Positions 26,032-33,514 of a DNA stretch of 64,000 nucleotides are shown piece by piece (position 1 is the first letter of the stretch; each line of letters begins with the position of its first letter). Under the pieces are notes generated by a model. That model was given only the letters and a program-made list of their open reading frames with translations, was not told where the DNA came from and did not search any database. The DNA is from Dyadobacter sp. CY261. GTDB taxonomy: Bacteria > Bacteroidota > Bacteroidia > Cytophagales > Spirosomataceae. Location: contig NZ_JAKCPW010000002.1 of NCBI RefSeq assembly GCF_021440085.1, forward strand, positions 592,716 through 656,715, written 5' to 3'. The position numbers and the translations under genes were made by a program.

Positions 26032-26101
26032 TGCCCTCACTGATTGTAAATTCTTAAATTTGTTGACTCATAAACTTCTAAACTCATAAACTTCTGAACT
26101 C

Positions 26102-26611
26102 CTAAAGCATAGCCCCACGCTTGCCTAGCTCGATGGCTTCCATCTGGCTGATCAGCCCTTCGTGGAGATTGAAGCGCAGGAGTGTTCGGAATTTGTGGAA
26201 ACCTTCACGGCCCGCTGCCCCGGGGTTGATATATAGCATATTATTTAACGACTTGTCGCGGATCACCCGGAGGATGTGGGAGTGGCCGCAGACAAAAATG
26301 TCGGGTGTTTTCGATCGCAGTTCGGGCATTACCTGTGGGTTGTAGCGCGGCGGGGCTCCGCCGATGTGGGTAATCCAGACCCGAAACCCTTCCACTTCGA
26401 AATACAGGTTCTCGTGCGTCAACGCGCGTACCTCGGGGGTATCTATATTCCCAAAAACAATACGGGTGGGCTTAAATGCCTGTAATTGCCCGATGATCTC
26501 CGCTGAACCAATGTCGCCTGCGTGCCATATCTCGTCACAGTTGGCAAAATGATCGAAGACGCGTTCATCTAGGTATCCGTGTGTGTCCGATAATAATCCG
26601 ATACTTTTCAT
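26102..26611 (-). CDS. YfcE/MJ0936-type metallophosphoesterase
   Basis: 169 aa from ATG 26611 (MKSIGLLSDTHGYLDERV). Metal ligands of the calcineurin-like fold: LLSDTHG, IWHAGDIGS, VFGNID, WITHIGG, and FVCGHSHILR. Relatives are Mn2+-dependent phosphodiesterases of unknown physiological substrate. In-frame upstream codons to 26644 do not extend the fold. Confidence 0.9.
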   Translation of the reverse strand: MKSIGLLSDTHGYLDERVFDHFANCDEIWHAGDIGSAEIIGQLQAFKPTRIVFGNIDTPEVRALTHENLYFEVEGFRVWITHIGGAPPRYNPQVMPELRSKTPDIFVCGHSHILRVIRDKSLNNMLYINPGAAGREGFHKFRTLLRFNLHEGLISQMEAIELGKRGAML

Positions 26612-26887
26612 TTTAACACTAAAACAATAACAACTAAAGGGCAAATATGGTTAATGAAATCCGTGGAAGAATAATTTAACGAAAATTTTATTGAATTCAA
26701 GTAACTTATATATACCAAACTGAGTAATTTCACAGTTGTTGTTCTTAATAAAAGTTAAATATTTCTTATATGTGTATAAAAACATGTTCAAACTAAATTT
26801 TTAGTTGTAAACTTGTCAGGCTTTATCTATTATTGCAAAATGTAATTCAACAGTTACAACCTCTATTCACATAACCACCAACTAGCC

Positions 26888-29722
26888 TTGAAAAAAATCC
26901 TACTTCTGTTATGTTTATGCCTTCCTATCCTGGCCGCGCAAGCGCAGACCGGAGGGCGTTTTACGTTGAAAGGAGTTGTGGCCGACACGGTCGGCACAGG
27001 CCTTCCCGAAGCGACAGTAATGCTTCTTACCCCGAAAGATTCCACCCTTGTCAATTTCATGCGGACCAATAAGGCGGGCACTTTTGAGTTTAAAGGGGTT
27101 AAAAGAGGTAATTACCTACTGAAAATCACCTATGTAGGCTATTTGCCTTACCAGAACAACGTAGTTCCGAATGATGGCGATGTGACCGACATGGGAAACA
27201 TCAAAATGACTTTTATGGATCAGAACCTCTACGAGGTGGTGATTAAAACGTTCAGGGCTCCGCTGAGTATCCGGGGCGATACGATCGAATACGATCCCAA
27301 GGCGTTCAAAGTGCCGCCGGGCGCTTCCGTGGAGGACCTGATCCGCCGGCTGCCAGGTTTACAGGTCGATCAGGACGGGAGTATTAAAGCGCAGGGCGAA
27401 ACCGTCAAACGTGTAACGGTAGACGGTAAGCGGTTTTTTGGTGATGACACCAAGGCCGCGACCAAGAACTTACCCGCCGAGGCAATTTCAAAAGTTCAGG
27501 TATTTAATGAAAAGACAGAACAGTCGCGGCTGACGGGTGTCGATGACGGCAAGCATGAGAAAACGCTGAACTTGCAATTGAAAGACAGCCATAAGAAAGG
27601 CGGCTTTGGGAAAGTAGCGGCGGGCGTTGGTACCGAAAAGCGATTGGAAGGGAAAATCAACTATAACCGTTTCAATGAAAAGAACCAGTTTTCGGTGATC
27701 GGGCTTGGGAACAATACCAACCAGGGCGGCATGTCCTGGGATGATTACCAGGATTTTAAAGGAAGCCAGTCGTTCAACTGGGGCGACGACGGCGATTTCG
27801 GGTTCAACGGCGGGCGTTACATTTCCTTTGGCGGTGGCGACGACGAAAGCCTCACGATCCAGGCAGGTAGTGGCGCTCAGAACCGCGGTTTCAACAAAAA
27901 CTGGGCTGGCGGGGCGAACTACAATTTCGACACCAAGAAAACGAAGTTCAACACCAGCTACTATTATAACAAGAACACCCAGGATCTCGACGCGACCGCT
28001 CGGCAAACCAACTTCCTTACCAATTCGGCATTTACCAAGCTGGATACCAACGGTCGGTTGAACGCAAACCAGAACCACCGGGGAAGCGTTCGGTTCGAGA
28101 AGACCCTGGATTCGCTCAATACGCTGGTTGTCCTCTCCAATTTCCGTTTTGGAAATGGCACCGCCGACTACCGCAGCCATCAGGAATATTATCGTGGTGT
28201 GCAGGATTCGACGCAGCTTTCGAATATGAGCGACATTACCAACTTTTCGGATTTCAATTCTTTCGCGATCGCCAATACGGCCATTTTCAGGCACAAGTTC
28301 AAGAAGAAGGGACGGAATTTTGCTATAAGTGGAGGGTATAATGTCAATAATTCGGAGGGGGATGTGCGGCAGAAGTCTTTCAATCAGTTTTACCGCACCT
28401 CGCAAACTTTGCCTGACAGCGTCTTGAATATCAATCAGACGAACCATACGAAAAGTTTACGCAACCAGGTGAAGAGCAGCGTGCTTTTTACGGAGCCGTT
28501 GTCCAAAAAGTTTGTACTGGAAACGTTCTATAATTTCAGTCTGAAAAGCGACGAGGTGGATCGCGACGTATTCGACAATAAAGAGGGTGGCCAGGTCAGG
28601 AATCTCAATTTGAGCCGCTATTACACCAACAACACGACATTCCACCGAGCAGGAACATCACTTCGCTATTCCTATAACGGGCTGAATCTCCTTGGCGGTA
28701 TCGGCTGGCAGCAAATCCACCTGGACGGAAAGTTTGCAGTGAATCAGGATGACCCAATCCGAACGCGTATAGATCGCCGTTTTTCGAACTGGGTTCCGAG
28801 CGTGTCGCTGAACTACGACTTGAAAAACAACCGCTACCTCTATGGTGGCTACAACTTTTCGGTAGAGGAACCTAACATTCGTGACCTGCAGCCGATTGTG
28901 GACAACAGCAATCCGCTATACATTACGATGGGTAACCCCAATCTGTCGCCCACGCGGAACCACTCTCTGAACATTGGTTACAATCACTTCAATGCCACTA
29001 AGTTCACGCAGATGTTTATCGGTGCTTATTATAACTTGTACCGCGATCAGATCATTTACAGCCAGACAGTCGACGAAAACCTGGTGACTACCACCATGCC
29101 AACGAACATCAGCGGCGGCCGCAGCTTTAATGTCTATGGTCAATATGGATTCCCGCTCGTCAAAACGAAAAGCAACCTGAGTATCAACGCGAATTATTCC
29201 AACAACAAAAACCTCACCTATATTAACGGCGAACTCAATGATACAAAAGGGAATGGCTACAATGGAGGCTTGCGACTAGATTTCACGCCAAGTGACAAAT
29301 TCACGATTTATACCAATGCCAACTGGAATATTAACGATACCCGTTATTCGCTCATGAGCGCTCAGAACCAGAAAATTGTAAATTCGTCGTACGGCGCAGA
29401 AATGAATGTCAAATTGCCGAAGGATATCTATTTCAACAGCCGGTTCAATTACAACAGGTATGTAAACGATCGTTTCGGGTTCGACCAGCAAATGCCGATC
29501 CTGAATGTGTCGATCTACAAAACGATGCTGAAAAGCAAAAAAGGGGAGATACGTTTGTCGGCATTTGACCTTTTCAACCGGAACAGGGGCATTTCGCAGT
29601 CGGCTTACCAGAACTTTGTTTCACAGGAGCAGGTACGCACGCTTGCAAGGTACTTTATGCTTAGCTTCGCGTATAATATGCGTGGTATGTCGCACTCGGT
29701 TCGCCGCAAAGGTTTTTATTGA
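26888..29722 (+). CDS. Outer-membrane beta-barrel protein (CarboxypepD-reg / TonB-receptor-like)
   Basis: 944 aa, starting at a TTG codon: no ATG is available before the signal peptide MKKILLLLCLCLPILAAQAQ. A carboxypeptidase-regulatory-like domain follows (about 25-110), then a plug-like segment (IRGDTIEYDPKAFKVPPGASVEDLIRRLPGL, VDGKRFFGDD, LPAEAISKVQVF) and a large barrel of the OMP_b-brl_3 type to the end. These proteins lack a standard TonB box and are commonly paired with GLPGLI proteins, as here (gene at 29752). A transport role is likely but the cargo is unknown. Confidence 0.9.
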   Translation: MKKILLLLCLCLPILAAQAQTGGRFTLKGVVADTVGTGLPEATVMLLTPKDSTLVNFMRTNKAGTFEFKGVKRGNYLLKITYVGYLPYQNNVVPNDGDVTDMGNIKMTFMDQNLYEVVIKTFRAPLSIRGDTIEYDPKAFKVPPGASVEDLIRRLPGLQVDQDGSIKAQGETVKRVTVDGKRFFGDDTKAATKNLPAEAISKVQVFNEKTEQSRLTGVDDGKHEKTLNLQLKDSHKKGGFGKVAAGVGTEKRLEGKINYNRFNEKNQFSVIGLGNNTNQGGMSWDDYQDFKGSQSFNWGDDGDFGFNGGRYISFGGGDDESLTIQAGSGAQNRGFNKNWAGGANYNFDTKKTKFNTSYYYNKNTQDLDATARQTNFLTNSAFTKLDTNGRLNANQNHRGSVRFEKTLDSLNTLVVLSNFRFGNGTADYRSHQEYYRGVQDSTQLSNMSDITNFSDFNSFAIANTAIFRHKFKKKGRNFAISGGYNVNNSEGDVRQKSFNQFYRTSQTLPDSVLNINQTNHTKSLRNQVKSSVLFTEPLSKKFVLETFYNFSLKSDEVDRDVFDNKEGGQVRNLNLSRYYTNNTTFHRAGTSLRYSYNGLNLLGGIGWQQIHLDGKFAVNQDDPIRTRIDRRFSNWVPSVSLNYDLKNNRYLYGGYNFSVEEPNIRDLQPIVDNSNPLYITMGNPNLSPTRNHSLNIGYNHFNATKFTQMFIGAYYNLYRDQIIYSQTVDENLVTTTMPTNISGGRSFNVYGQYGFPLVKTKSNLSINANYSNNKNLTYINGELNDTKGNGYNGGLRLDFTPSDKFTIYTNANWNINDTRYSLMSAQNQKIVNSSYGAEMNVKLPKDIYFNSRFNYNRYVNDRFGFDQQMPILNVSIYKTMLKSKKGEIRLSAFDLFNRNRGISQSAYQNFVSQEQVRTLARYFMLSFAYNMRGMSHSVRRKGFY

Positions 29723-29751
29723 TCAATAGTCAGAAAATCAGATTGGTATAT

Positions 29752-30492
29752 ATGAAAAAAATTTGGATGATATGTTTGCTGCTGGGTAATTTACCCGTAT
29801 TCGCGCAGCAGGAAGGTGTTGTGGTCATTTATGAAAAAGAGCACTTTTGGTCGAAGATCTATGACCGGCTGACTTTCCTTTCGGAAGAAGAACGCAGCCG
29901 GATTAAAACGACCTGGGGCAGCCACGATGAAGGGTATAAAACCAAAGGTCAGCTTTTTGCGACCGCCGCAGAAAGTAAGTACAACGACATGGAGCCGGAG
30001 GCCGACGGAGGATGGCGCGGCCGCACCAGCGAGTTTATGGTGTACCGCAATCTGGACACGGAGCGTAAAACAGAAATCGAAGAATTTGCAGGCAAAACGC
30101 TCGTCATCGACGATTCCCTGAAAGCGCCGTCCTGGAAGGTGCTCAACAAGATCAAGGAGATCAATGGCTACATGTGTATGATGGCCGTAGCGGAAGACAC
30201 CGTGCGTGACGCCAAGCTGACCGCCTGGTTTGCCAATGATCTCGCCTATAATACCGGCCCGGAACGCTACTTCGGCCTTCCCGGCCTGATCATGGAGCTG
30301 GACGTGAATGATGGCGAGGTGATTTTTACGGCCATCAAAGTTGAGAAGAAGCCACTCACCGAAGAAGTGAAACTGCCGAAGAAAATGAAGGGCAAGAAAA
30401 TTACAACTGCGGACTACGACAAAACGCTGAAAACCTACATAAATGACAGCATGAAGTCACATCGGAACCCATATTGGAACATTAGATATTAA
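29752..30492 (+). CDS. GLPGLI family secreted protein
   Basis: 246 aa from ATG 29752, with signal peptide MKKIWMICLLLGNLPVFAQ. The family-defining motif is present as FGLPGLIMELDVNDGEVIFTA near residue 180, preceded by the LTAWFANDLAYNTGPERY segment. Function of GLPGLI proteins is unknown, but they regularly lie next to outer-membrane barrels like the one ending 29 bp upstream, so the two probably work together in the envelope. Confidence 0.92.
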   Translation: MKKIWMICLLLGNLPVFAQQEGVVVIYEKEHFWSKIYDRLTFLSEEERSRIKTTWGSHDEGYKTKGQLFATAAESKYNDMEPEADGGWRGRTSEFMVYRNLDTERKTEIEEFAGKTLVIDDSLKAPSWKVLNKIKEINGYMCMMAVAEDTVRDAKLTAWFANDLAYNTGPERYFGLPGLIMELDVNDGEVIFTAIKVEKKPLTEEVKLPKKMKGKKITTADYDKTLKTYINDSMKSHRNPYWNIRY

Positions 30493-30510
30493 AGTAGCTT
30501 GTTTTCAAGG

Positions 30511-30551
30511 AAAAAGGGAAAGTGTCTTAGCGACATTGTTCCCTTTTTTTT
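30511..30551 (+). terminator. Intrinsic terminator after the GLPGLI gene
   Basis: AAAAGGGAA...GTGTC / GACAT...TTCCCTTTT hairpin followed by eight T, 20 bp after the stop. Confidence 0.85.
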
Positions 30552-30552
30552 G

Positions 30553-30560
30553 TACTTTTG
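30553..30560 (+). promoter_or_regulatory. Candidate -7 element (TACTTTTG) of the OmpA gene
   Basis: TACTTTTG fits the Bacteroidota TAnnTTTG element and lies just after the terminator of the upstream gene, implying a 5' leader of about 110 nt for the OmpA lipoprotein. No clear -33 box. Confidence 0.4.
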
Positions 30561-30674
30561 CGTTTTTGAAACGCACCCCGGGTCAGTTGGCTCGATTATT
30601 GATAGCATTTAGTGTGGTTTATCAAATGTTTTACTTAACAGTGTTTATCTATTTTTAACAACCCTAAAACGATT

Positions 30675-31562
30675 ATGAAACAAACGCTTTTAGCCGTTGC
30701 CATGCTCTTTATACTTGGCTCATGTGCTAGTAAGAAAAAATTGCTTTCTGCACAGAAGCAAGCCAACGAGATCCAAATCCAACTGGACAAAGCAAGAGCC
30801 GACCTGAATGATTGTGATAGCAGAACTGCTAGCTTGAATAATGATTTGAAGGCTAAGAATGACGAGTTGACCAGTAAAAACGCTAAAATGAAGGAGCTGG
30901 AAGAACAGGTTGAATTCCTTAAAAAGAACAACAACAACCTTTTGGACCGCATGTCGGACCTTTCAGTGATCTCGAAAGAAGGTTCAGAAAGCATCAAAAA
31001 ATCACTTGCGATGATGGACCAGCAAGGAAGCCAGATCCGCGACCTGAACAAAAGTATCCAGCACAAGGATTCTTTGAATATGGCGCTGGTACTGAACTTG
31101 AAACGTTCATTGGCTGACGTAAGCGACGAGGACGTACAGATCGAGGTGAAAAAAGGCGTGGTTTACGTTTCACTATCTGACAAAATGCTTTTCCGCTCAG
31201 GAAGCTCGGTCATCAACACAGCAGCTGAAACCGTACTTTCCAAAGTGGCGAAAATCCTGAACGACTATAAAGAGATCGAAATCCTGATCGAAGGTCACAC
31301 GGATAATGTACCTATCGCAACAGACAAAGTAGCTGATAACTGGGACCTTTCGGTACTGCGTGCAACTTCTGTGGCACGTACGCTCCAAAAGAAATACGGT
31401 GTTGAGCCGGTTCGGATGATCGCTGGCGGTCGTGGCGAATATCTCCCCAAAGTGGCAAACGATTCGGCGCCTAACCGCAGCCTGAACCGCCGCACAGAGA
31501 TCATCATAACACCGAAATTGGATCAGTTCTTTAACCTTTACACGCCAAATGCTGGTAAATAA
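30675..31562 (+). CDS. OmpA-family peptidoglycan-binding lipoprotein
   Basis: 295 aa. Lipoprotein signal MKQTLLAVAMLFILGSC (Cys 17), a long coiled coil (about 25-135: AQKQANEIQIQLDKARADL...), then an OmpA-like domain (about 165-285) with IEILIEGHTDNVPI and SAPNRSLNRRTEIII, the Asp and Arg that hold the diaminopimelate side chain of peptidoglycan. It likely tethers the outer membrane to the cell wall. Monocistronic: own promoter candidate and a strong terminator. Confidence 0.95.
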   Translation: MKQTLLAVAMLFILGSCASKKKLLSAQKQANEIQIQLDKARADLNDCDSRTASLNNDLKAKNDELTSKNAKMKELEEQVEFLKKNNNNLLDRMSDLSVISKEGSESIKKSLAMMDQQGSQIRDLNKSIQHKDSLNMALVLNLKRSLADVSDEDVQIEVKKGVVYVSLSDKMLFRSGSSVINTAAETVLSKVAKILNDYKEIEILIEGHTDNVPIATDKVADNWDLSVLRATSVARTLQKKYGVEPVRMIAGGRGEYLPKVANDSAPNRSLNRRTEIIITPKLDQFFNLYTPNAGK

Positions 31563-31589
31563 GGTTAACTGAAAAAATCTTCACAATTT

Positions 31590-31626
31590 AAGGGGTCCGT
31601 CTGCAAATGACGGACCCCTTTCTTTT
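31590..31626 (+). terminator. Strong intrinsic terminator after the OmpA gene
   Basis: Perfect 12-bp stem AAGGGGTCCGTC / GACGGACCCCTT with a 7-nt loop, then TCTTTT. Confidence 0.92.
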
Positions 31627-31646
31627 AAGCAGGAACAATTTTCATA

Positions 31647-32612
31647 ATGCACATTGACATGACAGGAACTGTACCGACCAGAGAGACCATAGAAACGGCC
31701 CATGAGCTCGTTAGGCCCTATATTCATCACACACCGGTGTTGAGATCGCAATTCCTCGATAACCTGTCCGGCGCGGAGTTATATTTCAAATGCGAAAACC
31801 TGCAAAAGATCGGTGCATTTAAGGCAAGGGGAGGTCTCAATGCTGTGCTTTCGCTGTCGGCTGAGCTGCTGGCAAATGGAGTTATCACGCATTCTTCCGG
31901 CAATCATGCACAGTCAATCGCATTTTCGGCGCAGAAGATCGGTGCAAAATGTTATATCGTGATGCCCGAGAACTCACCGAAAGTCAAAATCGCTGCAGTA
32001 GAAGGCTACGGAGCCGAAATCACCTTTTGCAAGAATACACCCGAGGAACGTCAGCGGACAGTTGACGAGATCGTCGCTCGCACGGGAGCAACATTTCTGC
32101 ACCCATTCAATAATTATGAGGTAATCGCAGGCCAGGCAACCGCTGCCAAGGAATTGATCGAAGACGCAGGCATCAAATTGGATGCGATCGTTGCGCCGGT
32201 AGGTGGTGGTGGTTTGCTCAGCGGAACGGCGTTATCTGCCAAATATTTTTCACCCGAAACAAAGGTGTATGCGGGTGAACCGGAAGGGGCGGCAGATGCG
32301 GTGTTGTCTTTCCGAAGTGATAAAATCGAAAAAGCGCCTTACATCAACACCATTGCCGACGGCCTGCTGACCCACTTGGGCGATAAGACGTTCCCGATCA
32401 TCAAATCCGAGGTGACGGACATATTCACGGTTTCCGACGAGGAGATCATCCAGGCTATGCGCTATTTGTGGGAGCGTATGAAAATCGTGGTGGAGCCCTC
32501 AGGAGCCGTTTCGACAGCTGCGGTTTTGAAAAATAAGGCTGTTTTTGAAGGAAGGAAAGTAGGTATTATCATTTCCGGCGGTAATGTAGACCTGGGGAGG
32601 CTGCCATTCTGA
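31647..32612 (+). CDS. PLP-dependent serine/threonine dehydratase (serine-racemase-like)
   Basis: 321 aa fold-type II enzyme. PLP lysine in KIGAFKARGGLNAV, substrate loop THSSGNHAQSIAF, phosphate-binding glycines VAPVGGGGLLSG, and the C-terminal IISGGNVDL. Short, without the regulatory ACT domain of biosynthetic IlvA, so a catabolic dehydratase or serine racemase is more likely than isoleucine biosynthesis. A second Met at codon 5 is an alternative start. Confidence 0.92.
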   Translation: MHIDMTGTVPTRETIETAHELVRPYIHHTPVLRSQFLDNLSGAELYFKCENLQKIGAFKARGGLNAVLSLSAELLANGVITHSSGNHAQSIAFSAQKIGAKCYIVMPENSPKVKIAAVEGYGAEITFCKNTPEERQRTVDEIVARTGATFLHPFNNYEVIAGQATAAKELIEDAGIKLDAIVAPVGGGGLLSGTALSAKYFSPETKVYAGEPEGAADAVLSFRSDKIEKAPYINTIADGLLTHLGDKTFPIIKSEVTDIFTVSDEEIIQAMRYLWERMKIVVEPSGAVSTAAVLKNKAVFEGRKVGIIISGGNVDLGRLPF

Positions 32613-32697
32613 TAACGCATTGAAATGAAGATTTTTCCGTTCCGATATGCGCATTCCGGGGCGGTGCCGTTATAGTAGGAAATTTAGGATGCGTGTT

Positions 32698-32705
32698 TAT
32701 ATTTG
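32698..32705 (+). promoter_or_regulatory. Candidate -7 element (TATATTTG) of the lipoprotein gene
   Basis: TATATTTG matches TAnnTTTG and sits 27 bp before the ATG at 32733. Confidence 0.4.
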
Positions 32706-32732
32706 AAAATTGTTTACACTTAAAGTTGAAGT

Positions 32733-33212
32733 ATGAAAAAGTTGATTTTTTGCTGTCTGGTGGTTTTAATGGGCGCTTGCAAGGACGACAAAAAGGATCC
32801 TGAACCGGAAGTGGATTATGCGGGGAGCTTTGTAGGAACTTATGAAACCACTACAGTGGACGGCGGATTTACCAGTCATTACAAATGGGAAGTTGCTACG
32901 GAAGCGAAGAACCAGCTAAGCGTCAAATATACCAAGAACACCGAAATCATTGTATCTGGTACAAAGGTTACTTTAACCCAGGAATATCCGATGGTGGCGG
33001 TGAAAACTACGGCGCAGGATAACTTCGAAGTCAATGAAAAAGTGGATGTTACCCAAAGTACAGGGGCCGCATTAAATGTGCGCCTCAGTGGTATAGGGAG
33101 TAGGATCGTGAATACGAGCGGTGTGCAGCAAATCAACATCACGCTGAAATCCTCCGAAGCCAGCACCAATTTGCCGGACGAGGAAGTGTACCTGGAATTA
33201 AAGAAGAAATAA
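32733..33212 (+). CDS. Small outer-membrane lipoprotein, unknown
   Basis: 159 aa. Signal MKKLIFCCLVVLMGAC with lipobox Cys 16, acidic linker DDKKDPEPEVD, then a probable small beta-sandwich (alternating strands such as SFVGTYETTTVDG, QLSVKYTKNTEI). No named family recognised; lipocalin-like folds are common in such proteins. Confidence 0.8.
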   Translation: MKKLIFCCLVVLMGACKDDKKDPEPEVDYAGSFVGTYETTTVDGGFTSHYKWEVATEAKNQLSVKYTKNTEIIVSGTKVTLTQEYPMVAVKTTAQDNFEVNEKVDVTQSTGAALNVRLSGIGSRIVNTSGVQQINITLKSSEASTNLPDEEVYLELKKK

Positions 33213-33235
33213 CGTACTGGAATGCATCAAAAAAC

Positions 33236-33266
33236 GCGGATGAGATCACTCACCCGCCTTTATTCT
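33236..33266 (+). terminator. Terminator-like hairpin after the lipoprotein
   Basis: GCGGATGAG-ATCA-CTCACCCGC (one mismatch) followed by CTTTATTCTT. Confidence 0.6.
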
Positions 33267-33292
33267 TAAGAGGCATTTTTGATTTTTTGATA

Positions 33293-33433
33293 TTAAAGGG
33301 ACAATTCCTTAAAAAGCATTTGAGACTTGTCCGCAAGGACAATAAACGGGAACGTAATACCTACGACGAGGCAAGTTATTATAAAGGCCAACAGCCATAT
33401 GATGAAGAAGGACAATTTTGCTATAACGATCAT
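33293..33433 (-). CDS. Very small membrane protein downstream of the AddB-like gene
   Basis: 46 aa, MIVIAKLSFFIIWLLAFIIT..., almost wholly hydrophobic (about 1-35) with a short polar tail. It lies after the stop of the nuclease gene on the same strand. The upstream sequence reads MRSFLKK in another frame across a run of seven A (plus-strand T7 near 33446-33452); one extra A would join them into 57 aa with a basic start. That suggests a homopolymer frameshift or sequencing error. No family recognised. Confidence 0.35.
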   Translation of the reverse strand: MIVIAKLSFFIIWLLAFIITCLVVGITFPFIVLADKSQMLFKELSL

Positions 33434-33514
33434 ACCGTAAACGATTTTTTTAGAAAAGATCGCATTGTTTACGTAATGGTTGCAAGCTTACCCTGTTATT
33501 TTTCAAGCGGCAAA

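Noticed and set aside
27488..28447. 319-codon minus-strand open frame
   Set aside because: Antisense to the 944-aa barrel gene, which has signal peptide and domains.
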